NCBI GenBank assembly: GCA_030425705.1
Contig: JAUHZU010000016.1
Span: forward strand, 1-64,000
Source: Phycisphaerae bacterium
GTDB lineage: Bacteria; Planctomycetota; Phycisphaerae; Phycisphaerales; Phycisphaeraceae
Direction of reading: 5' to 3'
DNA: 64,000 nt
Each line of letters starts with the position of its first letter. Position 1 is the first letter of the stretch. Positions 29,076 to 38,194 of this stretch are shown here, piece after piece. The position numbers and the translations under genes were made by a program. The notes below the pieces were generated by a model. It saw nothing but the letters and a program-made list of their open reading frames with translations. It was not told where the DNA came from and did no database searches.

Positions 29076-29103
29076 TTGCTGGCTGCCTTGAAGGGTTTAC
29101 AAT
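29076..29103 (+). promoter_or_regulatory. promoter of sulfite/nitrite reductase gene
   Basis: TTGCTG (29076-29081), 16-bp spacer, TACAAT (29098-29103), giving a leader of about 40 bases. Confidence 0.55.
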
Positions 29104-29148
29104 GGAGCGTTTTGCATTCCGGGCCGATAACCACGGAGCCCCACCCCG

Positions 29149-31029
29149 ATGGCACGCAACAAGGTCCCCGAGCCGCAGCTGCGGACTCCCGCCGAAGATC
29201 ACAACAAGGTCGAGCAGTACAAGCGCGACTCGGAGGGGGTTGTCGGTGCCCTGCCCGAGCACGTCCGTGACCAGTCGGCCGGCAACATCGCCGAGGACTC
29301 GGAGCAGCTCGCCAAGAGCCACGGCATCTACCTCGAGTACAACCGCGCCCAGACCGGGCGGGAGAAAGACTGGCTGTACATGGTCCGCGTGACCGTGCCC
29401 GGCGGCGGGTCGTTCACCGCCGACCAGTGGCGCGTCTTCGACCAGATCGCGGACAAGTACTGCGACCACAACCCCGACGGCGGGCCGTCGCTCCGCCTCA
29501 CCACCCGGCAGAATATCCAGTACCACTGGCTCAAGAAGCCGGACCTGGTCCGCCTCGTCCAGGACGTCGCCTCCACCGGGTTCTACACGCTCAACGGCTG
29601 CGGGGACAACGTCCGCAACGTGATGGGTTGTCCGCTCAGCAAGTTCTCGCCGATCTGCGACGCCAACGCGCTGGCACACGAGTATGGGGCGTACTTCCGT
29701 CTGCCCGCTGCGCCGCATATCCAGGTCTTCGCCGTGGACCCCAACCACATCGACGACCCGGCCCGGCAGTATGCGTACGGCAAGCAGCTGCTCAACCGCA
29801 AGTTCAAGATCGCCTTCGCCTCCGTCACCCGCGACGACGACGGCAACGTGATCGGCGATAACTGCGTCGAGGCCCGCGCTTGCGAGATCGGTGTCGCGCC
29901 GGTGGTCGAGCACGAACAAGTCATCGCGTACGAGGTTTTCATCGGCGGCGGACAGGGCGAGAAGAACGGCAAGCCGACCTTCGCGGGCATGGCCCTTCCG
30001 TTCGCCCGCGTCGCGCCCGACCAGCTCTTCCCCACCATGAAGGCCATCGTCGATGTCCACAAGGACTGGGGCGACCGCAAGAACCGTGTCTGGGCCCGCA
30101 TGAAGTACGTCGTCCAGAAGCAGGGCATCGGGTGGTACCAGGAGCAGGCGCGCGCCCTCGGTGCCGAGTTCGAGCCCCCCGACCCGGGCTTCGACATCGG
30201 GCCGCGCCTGATGCACCACGGCTGGCACACCCTCGAAACCACCGGCAAGCTGGCGTACGGCGCGTACGTCGAGAACGGCCGGCTCATCGACGCCGAAGAC
30301 AACGGCCGGCAGAAGGCGATGGTCTCGCCGCTGCTCGAACGCTTCGGCTGCGAGCTGATGCTCACCGCGAACCAGGACCTCCTGTTCACCGGCATCGAGC
30401 CGGACGCGAAGGACGACTTCGACGCCGCGCTGGCGGAGTACGGCTACGGCCAACGCAGGGGCAAGGCGTTCTCGTCGCTGCGCGTCCTGTCCGGCGCGTG
30501 CGTCGGGCTGCCGACCTGCCGGCTGGCGTACACCGACTCGGAGCAGTGGGAGCCGACCTTCCTCGATGAGCTGGAGGCGTTGGGCTATGGTGATATGGCC
30601 GAGTCCATCGGGATCACCGGCTGCGAGCGGCAGTGCTTCCGCCCGGCCACCAAGACGATCGGCTGGGTAGGCCAGGGCCCTGACCAGTACGCGCTGAAGC
30701 TCGGCGGCTCCGAGGACGCCCGCTACCAGGGCCAGTGGGTCACGGGTATCGATCCGGACAAGCCGGAAAAAGGTGAACAGTGGCTGCTCCGCCGGGTGAG
30801 CAAGAAGGACGCGGTCACGGTCACCGCCGCGCTCTTTGATTTCTACAAGGAAAACGGCGAAGCCGGTGAAAGCATGGGTGCTTTCCACCGTCGGGTCGGT
30901 ATGGATGCGATCGTGGCGCACCTCCGGGCGTTGGAAACCACCCGCGACCAGTTCGCCAAGACCTTCCCCCTACCGTTCATGCCCTACGACATCCACAACG
31001 AGCCCCGGCTGGACACGGCAGCGTCCTGA
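29149..31029 (+). CDS. ferredoxin-type sulfite/nitrite reductase
   Basis: A 626-residue siroheme and [4Fe-4S] reductase. Two ferredoxin-like half domains surround the siroheme domains. The cluster ligands are CVGLPTC (Cx5C) and GCERQC (Cx3C), in the right order near residues 447 and 500. RLTTRQNIQYHWL and GCGDNVRNVMGCP are the substrate and siroheme region. It transfers six electrons to sulfite or nitrite. Sequence alone does not separate the two; CERQC instead of the usual CPNGC-type sequence is noted. A secreted protein gene follows after 20 bp. The nearby glnB-amtB genes make nitrite plausible, but that is positional inference. Confidence 0.88.
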   Translation: MARNKVPEPQLRTPAEDHNKVEQYKRDSEGVVGALPEHVRDQSAGNIAEDSEQLAKSHGIYLEYNRAQTGREKDWLYMVRVTVPGGGSFTADQWRVFDQIADKYCDHNPDGGPSLRLTTRQNIQYHWLKKPDLVRLVQDVASTGFYTLNGCGDNVRNVMGCPLSKFSPICDANALAHEYGAYFRLPAAPHIQVFAVDPNHIDDPARQYAYGKQLLNRKFKIAFASVTRDDDGNVIGDNCVEARACEIGVAPVVEHEQVIAYEVFIGGGQGEKNGKPTFAGMALPFARVAPDQLFPTMKAIVDVHKDWGDRKNRVWARMKYVVQKQGIGWYQEQARALGAEFEPPDPGFDIGPRLMHHGWHTLETTGKLAYGAYVENGRLIDAEDNGRQKAMVSPLLERFGCELMLTANQDLLFTGIEPDAKDDFDAALAEYGYGQRRGKAFSSLRVLSGACVGLPTCRLAYTDSEQWEPTFLDELEALGYGDMAESIGITGCERQCFRPATKTIGWVGQGPDQYALKLGGSEDARYQGQWVTGIDPDKPEKGEQWLLRRVSKKDAVTVTAALFDFYKENGEAGESMGAFHRRVGMDAIVAHLRALETTRDQFAKTFPLPFMPYDIHNEPRLDTAAS

Positions 31030-31049
31030 CCCGGCTCACTGGAGACACC

Positions 31050-31721
31050 ATGCGTCCATCGCTGATTGCCACCTGCGTTGCCTGTGTTATCGCCCTGCTT
31101 GTGCTCATGCCGGCGGCGGCACAGGAGCAGCGTCGGCTCGAGGTTGAGCTGGACACCTCGCAGGTCGCGGACAAGCCCGCGCTGGTCCAGTGGGGCGAAG
31201 ACGCGAAAGCGCTCATGGAGGAGTGGCATCCGCGGCTGGTGAACCTGCTGCAGACCCCCGGGTTCGAGCCGCTCTACGAGGTCCGCCTGGTCATCCGTGA
31301 CACCGATGAGGGGGTTGCCTTCGCGCAGGGCAACCGCATCGTGGTCTCGTCGCACTGGATCGAGGCCCACCCCGAGGACATCGGTCTGGTCGTGCACGAA
31401 CTGGTCGACATCGTGCAGCACTACCGAAGGCGGGTGCCCGGCTGGGTGACAGAGGGGATCGCCGACTACCTGCGCTGGGCGATCTACGAGGGCAAGCCGC
31501 AGCGCTGGTTCCATCGGCCGGACGAGCCGCGGGCCTACCGCCAGGGCTACCGGACGACGGCGGGCTTCTTCCTCTGGCTCGAAGCGGATCAGGCCCCGGG
31601 CATCGTGGCCCGCCTGAACTCCGCCGCCCGCCGGGGCGAGTACGACGACGACCTGTTTGAAGCGGCGACCGGCAAGACGCTGGACGCGCTCTGGGACGAG
31701 TACCGGCGTGAAGGCCGGTAA
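31050..31721 (+). CDS. basic secretory protein-like metallopeptidase, altered motif
   Basis: A 223-residue exported protein (signal ATCVACVIALLVLMPAAAQ) of the plant/bacterial basic secretory protein family, a putative zinc peptidase group. The order VSSHWIEAHPEDIGLVVHELVDIVQHY, then PGWVTEGIADYLRW, then GYRTTAGFFLWLE is that of the family. The zinc motif HExxH is altered: the sequence is HELVD, with GAC (31407-31409) where CAC would give the second His. Asp can bind zinc, so activity may remain, or the protein may be non-catalytic. GGAGA precedes the ATG, 20 bp after the reductase stop, so the two are probably co-transcribed. Confidence 0.8.
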   Translation: MRPSLIATCVACVIALLVLMPAAAQEQRRLEVELDTSQVADKPALVQWGEDAKALMEEWHPRLVNLLQTPGFEPLYEVRLVIRDTDEGVAFAQGNRIVVSSHWIEAHPEDIGLVVHELVDIVQHYRRRVPGWVTEGIADYLRWAIYEGKPQRWFHRPDEPRAYRQGYRTTAGFFLWLEADQAPGIVARLNSAARRGEYDDDLFEAATGKTLDALWDEYRREGR

Positions 31722-31885
31722 GCCCAACACCAGACGGGGTATCACAGTCAAGCGCGTTGACCCATCCAGCCATGCATTCGCTGGTATTCTTTAGGAATGA
31801 CACCTAATGCGGGAGTGACGAGGTTGCCGCACCGTTGCGCACGCCGGGCAGACTGCGAAGCCGACGCACTCCATGACAAACGACA

Positions 31886-31929
31886 CCGCCCCCGGGGTCT
31901 TGGGCCCAGTCCAAGAGCATCGGGGGCGG
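31886..31929 (-). terminator. hairpin downstream of glnB
   Basis: CCGCCCCCG (31886-31894) pairs with CGGGGGCGG (31921-31929), with an inner CTTGG/CCAAG pair. On the minus strand a weak U-rich tail (GTCGTTTGTC) follows, so it may end the amtB-glnB transcript. The remaining DNA of this 240-bp gap shows no supported gene. Confidence 0.55.
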
Positions 31930-31961
31930 CGTACAGGAGGAATCGGTTGTGGGTGGGCGGA

Positions 31962-32303
31962 TCAGCCGATGGCGTCGCCGTTGGTCTCGCCGGTACGGAT
32001 GCGGATGCACTCGTCCAGGGTGATGATGAAGATCTTGCCGTCGCCGATGCTCCCGGTGCGGGCGGCGGAGCAGATCGCGTCGACGGTGGGCTGGACGAAC
32101 TCGTCGTTCAGGGCGATCTCGATGCGGGTCTTCTTGAGCAGGTTGACCTCGATCTCGGTGCCTCGGTAGTGCTCGTGGAAGCCCTTCTGCTGGCCACAGC
32201 CCAGGGCGGTGGTCACGGACATCTTGAAGATGCTCTTCTCGTACAACGCCTGCTTCACGGCGTTGAGCTTCTCGGGCTGGATGTAAGCGATCAGTAGTTT
32301 CAT
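31962..32303 (-). CDS. glnB: PII nitrogen regulatory protein
   Basis: PII signal protein of 113 residues, normal family length. It binds 2-oxoglutarate, ATP and ADP and controls the ammonium channel and other nitrogen targets. The T-loop reads GCGQQKGFHEHYRGTE, keeping the Tyr (Y51 equivalent) that can be uridylylated. The C-terminal signature TGSIGDGKIFIITLDECIRIRTGE binds nucleotide. It lies 66 bp behind amtB in the same direction, the usual GlnK-AmtB pairing, so it probably gates that channel. A GGAG ribosome site precedes the ATG. Confidence 0.96.
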   Translation of the reverse strand: MKLLIAYIQPEKLNAVKQALYEKSIFKMSVTTALGCGQQKGFHEHYRGTEIEVNLLKKTRIEIALNDEFVQPTVDAICSAARTGSIGDGKIFIITLDECIRIRTGETNGDAIG

Positions 32304-32369
32304 CCGAATGGACTCCGGGGTGTTTTGTTCGTTAGGGGACAGGGTGGGGGCGATCGTGCGGGCAAGGGG

Positions 32370-33842
<1,473 letters not shown>

Positions 33843-33902
33843 AAGACAACTCCACAAGAGGGATGTGACCGATCAGCGACGCGAACCGAAGCGTTGTCGC
33901 CG

Positions 33903-33949
33903 GAGACGCTCGATAAACAGGCAATCCCTAGGCAGAATTGCCGCGTCTC
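33903..33949 (-). promoter_or_regulatory. structured 5' leader of amtB
   Basis: GAGACGC (33903-33909) pairs with GCGTCTC (33943-33949), and inside it GGCAAT (33920-33925) pairs with ATTGCC (33937-33942). The predicted sigma-54 start near 33950 puts this hairpin at the very 5' end of the mRNA. It may protect the message or regulate it. Confidence 0.5.
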
Positions 33950-33960
33950 TACACATGCAA

Positions 33961-33976
33961 AACAACCCGCGTGCCA
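33961..33976 (-). promoter_or_regulatory. sigma-54-like -24/-12 promoter of amtB-glnB
   Basis: On the minus strand TGGCAC (33971-33976), five bases, TTGTT (33961-33965), against the consensus TGGCAC-N5-TTGCW. The -24 element is perfect and spacing is exact; the -12 GC is GT. The start would be near 33950, about 110 bases before the start codon. Confidence 0.6.
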
Positions 33977-34049
33977 AACCGCGCATCCCGGACAATCCGT
34001 GCGTTCCCAGCGGTTTGCATCAGATGGCAGCCGGTGCACGTGGAACCAT

Positions 34050-34093
34050 GCTGCTTAAAAAACAGGCGTGTCGGTTTTGAGCCGACACGCCTG
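34050..34093 (-). terminator. terminator of DUF1080 gene
   Basis: A perfect 12-bp stem, CAGGCGTGTCGG (34063-34074) with CCGACACGCCTG (34082-34093). On the minus strand it is followed by a T-run. It lies 53 bases past the DUF1080 stop and insulates amtB from read-through. Confidence 0.9.
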
Positions 34094-34145
34094 CCTAATG
34101 GTTTGGCAATGGTCTGCTAAAGCAGCACTCACGCCGCCCGAACGC

Positions 34146-35384
34146 CTACTCCAGCGGACGCAGCTCGATCTTGCGGAACTCGATCGCGGTCCCCTCCGAC
34201 TGCAGGCAGATCGCGCCGTAGTCGGCCTCCAGGTCCCACCCGGCGTTCACCGCTTCGCCGTTGACCTCGACGGAGATGCGGTCGCCATCACAACGCACCA
34301 CCATCGTGTTCCACTCGCCCAGCGCGTTCTCGCTGCCGTCGGTGGTGTTGACCGTGCGTCGGCCCTGCGTGGTCTGTTCGTCCGACACTTCCAGTGACAG
34401 GCCGATCCGCCAGAAGTCCCCGGCGTTGCCCGAGCCGAGTTGCACCTCCAGGCACTTGGGCCAGGGCCCCATGGCGCGCGGGTCCGAGCAGTGCACCAGC
34501 AGCCCCGAGTTCCCGCCGCCTGCCGGCCAACGCCACTGCAGCTCCAACTCGTAGTCCCGGTAAGACTGGATCGTGCGCAGCACGCCCGCGGGTCGGCCGG
34601 CGTCTTTAAGGATGCCGCCGTCCACGCTGAACACGTCTGTCATCGCCGCGCCGTCGTTGAGGTCCGTGGTCCAGCCCGCCAGGGATTCCCGATCAAACAA
34701 CGACACGGTGTCGGTCGGGGTCACGACCAGCGGGTGGATCATCACCTGCCTGAACTCGATCGGCTTGCCCTCGCTCTGCAGCCCGATCCGCCCGGAGGAG
34801 GCCTCGGTGTCGTGGCAGCGGTTGACCAGCACGCCATTGATGTAGACCGTGGCGGTGTTGCCGTCGCAGACGACGTGCATCGTGTTCCACTCCCCGAGCG
34901 CGTGTTCCGCGCCCTCGGCGGTCTTCACCGCGCGGCCGCCGGTCTGCGGCTCGTCTTTGTGGTCGGCGTGGTAGCGGAACCCGCCGATGCCGTGGAAATC
35001 GCCAGCGTCGCCGGACTGAAGCTGCGGCTCCAGGCACTTGGGCCAGGGCCCGGCCACCCGTGAGCCCGAGGCGTGCACGAGCACACCCGAGTTGCCCGCG
35101 CCTTCCGGCCAACGCCACTGCAACGAGAGCACGTAGTCGCTATACTCCGCCTCGGTGAGCAGCGCACCGACCGGCTGGCCGGAGAACCGGATCACGCCGT
35201 CTTCGATGGTGATGTGCTCGGCGGGGTCATCGACATCGGGCACATCGAAGTACCAGCCGTCGAATCCGCCGTCGACAAACAGCGGGGCCGATCGCTCGGG
35301 TCGGACCACCTCGTCCGCCCAGGCCCGCGGGCAGCAGACGGCGATCAGGGTCAGCAGGACGCAGGGTAAAGCAAAGTGTCGCAA
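34146..35384 (-). CDS. exported protein with two DUF1080 domains
   Basis: 412 residues: a signal peptide (LPCVLLTLIAVCCPRAWA) and two tandem copies of the DUF1080/3-keto-disaccharide hydrolase-like domain, which has a concanavalin-type fold. The copies share LQWRWP, GNSG-LVH, GPWPKCLE-QL-SG-AGDF, ALGEWNTM-V-CDG and LQSEG-IEFR. They are clearly an internal duplication. Single-domain relatives are abundant in planctomycetes and are linked to carbohydrate binding or glycoside hydrolysis. The start is TTG 35384, because GGAGG lies seven bases upstream of it; the frame runs open to 35402. Confidence 0.85.
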   Translation of the reverse strand: MRHFALPCVLLTLIAVCCPRAWADEVVRPERSAPLFVDGGFDGWYFDVPDVDDPAEHITIEDGVIRFSGQPVGALLTEAEYSDYVLSLQWRWPEGAGNSGVLVHASGSRVAGPWPKCLEPQLQSGDAGDFHGIGGFRYHADHKDEPQTGGRAVKTAEGAEHALGEWNTMHVVCDGNTATVYINGVLVNRCHDTEASSGRIGLQSEGKPIEFRQVMIHPLVVTPTDTVSLFDRESLAGWTTDLNDGAAMTDVFSVDGGILKDAGRPAGVLRTIQSYRDYELELQWRWPAGGGNSGLLVHCSDPRAMGPWPKCLEVQLGSGNAGDFWRIGLSLEVSDEQTTQGRRTVNTTDGSENALGEWNTMVVRCDGDRISVEVNGEAVNAGWDLEADYGAICLQSEGTAIEFRKIELRPLE

Positions 35385-35455
35385 GGCGAGCCCTCCAGGC
35401 AAGGGGTGAGTGCGTCGGCGTGTCTGTCAGATGAGACCCGGGACGTGCCGGTGTG

Positions 35456-36022
35456 TTACGCGTCTGCCGGCCGCCAGAGCACGTCGTCTTCGCCCGCCAA
35501 CCGGTTGGCCAGGCGGGCGAGGACGAACAGCAGGTCCGATAGCCGGTTGAGGTAGGTCAGGATACCCGGGTCGATCGGTGTGCCGCTGGCAAGGTCGACC
35601 ACGTGACGCTCGGCCCGCCGGCAGACCGTCCGCGCGAGGTGCAGCCGTGCCGCCAATTCACACCCGCCGGGCAGGATGAAGCCTGTCAGCGGCTCCAGCC
35701 GGCGGTCGGCCTGGTCCATCGCCTGTTCCATCGCCTCCGCATCGGCCAGAAACCCCGTTTTCGGGGCCTCCGTGGGGGGTGGGGTCGGTTTGTAGGGCTT
35801 CTGGGCCGCCAGAGCCGCCCCGAGATCAAATAAGCGGTGTTGCGCGGTAATCAGGGGGGTTTTGATCGCGTCATCCTCACAGCAGGCAAGGGCCAGGCCC
35901 AGCGTGGCGTTGAGTTCGTCCACGCAGCCCACCGCCCGGACCCTCGGGTGGTCCTTGCCGACACGCGGGCCCCCGATCAGGTCGGTCTGGCCCGAGTCGC
36001 CGCGACGGGAGTAGATCCGCAT
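35456..36022 (-). CDS. ATP:cob(I)alamin adenosyltransferase, PduO type
   Basis: A 188-residue PduO/MMAB-type adenosyltransferase, which transfers the adenosyl group of ATP to cob(I)alamin. The family motifs are RRGDSGQTDLIGG at the N-terminus, RAVGCVDELNATLGLA, CRRAERHVVDL (RxAER) and YLNRLSDLLFVLAR. The length matches the family. A TATCAT -10 ends six bases before the ATG at 36022, so this too should be leaderless; the long open frame upstream to 36670 is ignored. With the BtuF/BtuC-type importer at 61.8-63.9 kb it suggests that the cell salvages cobamides. Confidence 0.93.
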   Translation of the reverse strand: MRIYSRRGDSGQTDLIGGPRVGKDHPRVRAVGCVDELNATLGLALACCEDDAIKTPLITAQHRLFDLGAALAAQKPYKPTPPPTEAPKTGFLADAEAMEQAMDQADRRLEPLTGFILPGGCELAARLHLARTVCRRAERHVVDLASGTPIDPGILTYLNRLSDLLFVLARLANRLAGEDDVLWRPADA

Positions 36023-36034
36023 ACGGCCATGATA
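36023..36034 (-). promoter_or_regulatory. leaderless promoter, adenosyltransferase gene
   Basis: TATCAT (minus strand, 36029-36034), six bases, ATG at 36022. No Shine-Dalgarno sequence or clear -35. Confidence 0.5.
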
Positions 36035-36121
36035 CGCCGTCCAACCTCGCCGCTGTGTTGTTTGGCTCAGAAAATCCCGTGTGACACAAGCGCACGGACC
36101 GACGTTTACAAACGGGACTGA

Positions 36122-36127
36122 TACAAT
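36122..36127 (+). promoter_or_regulatory. candidate -10, small exported protein
   Basis: TACAAT about 40 bases upstream of the ATG at 36167. A TTTACA lies only 11 bp upstream, too close for a normal -35. Confidence 0.4.
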
Positions 36128-36166
36128 CCCGCGACCCCAACGGGCACGACCCGTACCGAGACCCTC

Positions 36167-36544
36167 ATGACACGCCGGAACCTTATCCTCGCCTTCGTCA
36201 CCGCGGCAACGATGCTCCTCGCGGGCACCAGCCCGGCGATGGCGGCGCGGCTTGCCTCCGTCTCCGCGGAGGCCGGGGCCGAACAGGCGTCCAACGCCGG
36301 GCTCTTTCGCCTCAGCGAACAGACCCGCGTCGAGCTCAACTTCAACGCCACGGTCAACGGCAACGGCTCCGCCGCTGTCCACGTCTATCAGAAGCTGCCC
36401 AACGGCCAGTGGCAGCGCGTCAACACCCCGGTCAACACCAACCGATCCCAGAACGGCAAGGTCGAGATGACCCTCCACGCCGGCGAATACAAGATCGAAG
36501 CGGTCGTCACGAACGCCCGCCTGAGCGTGACCGTCGACAACTGA
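36167..36544 (+). CDS. small exported protein, unknown
   Basis: 125 residues, with a clear signal peptide (LILAFVTAATMLLAGTSPAMA). The mature ~95 residues are predicted to be beta-rich: ELNFNATVNGNGSAAVHVYQ, VNTPVNTNRSQNGKVEMTLH and GEYKIEAVVTNARLSVTVDN. No cysteine and no known domain is recognised. The shape suggests a small single-domain beta-sandwich in the periplasm. It has its own -10 and a strong terminator directly after the stop, so it forms a single-gene unit. Confidence 0.75.
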   Translation: MTRRNLILAFVTAATMLLAGTSPAMAARLASVSAEAGAEQASNAGLFRLSEQTRVELNFNATVNGNGSAAVHVYQKLPNGQWQRVNTPVNTNRSQNGKVEMTLHAGEYKIEAVVTNARLSVTVDN

Positions 36545-36575
36545 CGCGCTGAGCCAGCCCATTGCTCGGACGGCG

Positions 36576-36602
36576 ACCCATGCTCGCCGGCATGGGTTTT
36601 TT
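36576..36602 (+). terminator. rho-independent terminator
   Basis: ACCCATGC (36576-36583) pairs with GCATGGGT (36590-36597) around a 6-base loop, followed by a run of T. It ends the small exported protein gene. Confidence 0.9.
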
Positions 36603-36625
36603 AACTTGGGATCCGGCCTGTCTTC

Positions 36626-36655
36626 TTGGTGAACCGCCCATTGGGCTGGTACGAT
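36626..36655 (+). promoter_or_regulatory. promoter of YwqK-CAP gene
   Basis: TTGGTG (36626-36631), 18-bp spacer, TACGAT (36650-36655), about 38 bases before the ATG at 36693. Confidence 0.5.
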
Positions 36656-36692
36656 CCAAGCCGAAATCAAGCCACCCGGACCGGGGAATCAC

Positions 36693-38162
36693 ATGCAAAG
36701 TCTGAAACGAACCGCTGCCCTGCTGCTCGCATTGTCGGCCGGGTCGGTGCTGGTGCTGGGTGTGCCCGACGGGTCGGGCGTGCTGCTCCGGGCTGCCGCG
36801 GCGGCCGACACCATCCCGACCAATGATGACGGCCATCGCCACGGCCGGGTCACGCTTGAGCACGCCAACGGCGAAACCCAGGTCCAGGCCGGCTACCGCG
36901 ACGGGCTGCTACATGGCACCTACCGCGAGTTTAATGATGCGGGCCAGCTCATCCTGCAGGCCGCCTTCCGCGAGGGCCGGCTCGATGGCCGACTCGAGCG
37001 GCGCACCGACACGGGCGACCGGCTCGAGGTCTGTCGATACCGAGACGGTCAACGCGAGGGCACCCGCCAGGTGTTCGCCGACGGACAGGTCGTGCTCACC
37101 GAGACATACGAGGACGGCCAACGCACCGGGCAGGAAGGCGACGCCTCGGCCGACCCCGGCCCGCCGGTCTTCGCCGTGGGCGACCACGGCTTCGCGGGTG
37201 CGGAACAGGCTGCTCCCGAGGACGCGCCCGGCCCAGATGCCGCCTCCCCGCGCGGCCCGGCCCGGCCCGCGCACCAGCAGGACACCTCCCGCAAGCCCAA
37301 CGGCTACCCCTACAGCATCGACGAGATCACCCGCGCCTTCGGGCGGATCGACGAACTGCGCATTGAAGGCGGGCCTGATGAACAGCAGGCCGCGGCAATC
37401 CGACGGCTGATCAAGTACCGCCTGGTCTGTGGGCTCGCCAATCCGATCGTGGCTTTCGATCGTGAAGAAGCCATCCTCGCACAACGCGCCTCGGAGGTGT
37501 GTCATGCGCTGGGGCGTCTTTCTCATGAACCACCAAACCCCGGGCTTCCTGAAGACATCTACCAACAAGGTGCCGAGGGAGCTATTCGCAGCAATCTTGG
37601 ACGCGGAGTTCCACCCAATCCTGGATTCTCCATAGAAGGATGGATGGTCGATGGCGGGTTCAACAATCGTGACGAGGTTGGACACCGTCGCTGGTGCCTT
37701 GCCCCGGGACTATATGAAACGGCATACGGATACCACGAAGGGTATGGGAGTCTTCTGGTCTCGGGGAACACCCGCGATGGTGTTGAGTACGATTACCTCG
37801 CGTTCCCGGGTATCGGCTTCCAACCTGTAGAGTATTACGATAACCTCCAACGACGAGGTGCCGAGCATCTCATCTGGACCGTCCATCTCAATCCAGCCGT
37901 TTACAACACTCCAGAAAGTATCGACCGGCTGCGAGTCACCGTGTATGAAGTCTTAGATGATGGTACACGCGAAGCAGTCGAAATCGAGCGTACACATATC
38001 GCGGAAAAGCCGCTTCCTTTAGACGCCATCCTCTTCACGCCGGTGATTGATGAGTTTGCTCCCGGGACGGTCTACGAGGTCAACGTGCAGGGGCTGGAGC
38101 GCAGCCGCCGTCCGTTCACGCTGACTTACCGCGTCGAGTTCTTCACCCTCGGCGAGCAGTAG
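36693..38162 (+). CDS. exported YwqK/MORN-repeat plus CAP-domain protein
   Basis: 489 residues with an N-terminal signal-like segment (LLLALSAGSVLVLG). Residues about 45-145 hold at least four YwqK/MORN-type repeats (YRDGLLHGTYREFNDAGQL, FREGRLDGRLERRTDTGD, YRDGQREGTRQVFADGQ, YEDGQRTGQEG). A Pro/Ala-rich linker follows. From about residue 240 the sequence resembles a CAP/SCP-PR1 domain: NPIVAFDREEAILAQRASEVCHALGRLSH, SIEGWMVDGGFNNRDEVGHRRWCLAPGL and GHRRW in particular. Function is unknown; a wall- or matrix-associated role is inferred. G+C falls to about 53% between roughly 37430 and 38035, covering the CAP part. The combination of the two modules is unusual. Confidence 0.72.
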   Translation: MQSLKRTAALLLALSAGSVLVLGVPDGSGVLLRAAAAADTIPTNDDGHRHGRVTLEHANGETQVQAGYRDGLLHGTYREFNDAGQLILQAAFREGRLDGRLERRTDTGDRLEVCRYRDGQREGTRQVFADGQVVLTETYEDGQRTGQEGDASADPGPPVFAVGDHGFAGAEQAAPEDAPGPDAASPRGPARPAHQQDTSRKPNGYPYSIDEITRAFGRIDELRIEGGPDEQQAAAIRRLIKYRLVCGLANPIVAFDREEAILAQRASEVCHALGRLSHEPPNPGLPEDIYQQGAEGAIRSNLGRGVPPNPGFSIEGWMVDGGFNNRDEVGHRRWCLAPGLYETAYGYHEGYGSLLVSGNTRDGVEYDYLAFPGIGFQPVEYYDNLQRRGAEHLIWTVHLNPAVYNTPESIDRLRVTVYEVLDDGTREAVEIERTHIAEKPLPLDAILFTPVIDEFAPGTVYEVNVQGLERSRRPFTLTYRVEFFTLGEQ

Positions 38163-38194
38163 ACCCGCAGCGTTCGGCACCCGGCGTGGCTCGG

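Noticed and set aside
31797-32297. Open frame on the plus strand opposite glnB, starting near a TTGACC and TATTCT.
   Set aside because: Most of it is the antisense shadow of glnB; the first 160 bp have no ribosome site and the -35/-10 spacing (22 bp) is wrong.
37049-37300. Minus-strand open frame opposite the YwqK repeats.
   Set aside because: Shadow of the plus-strand gene, with high Arg/Ser/Pro composition typical of antisense frames in G+C-rich DNA.
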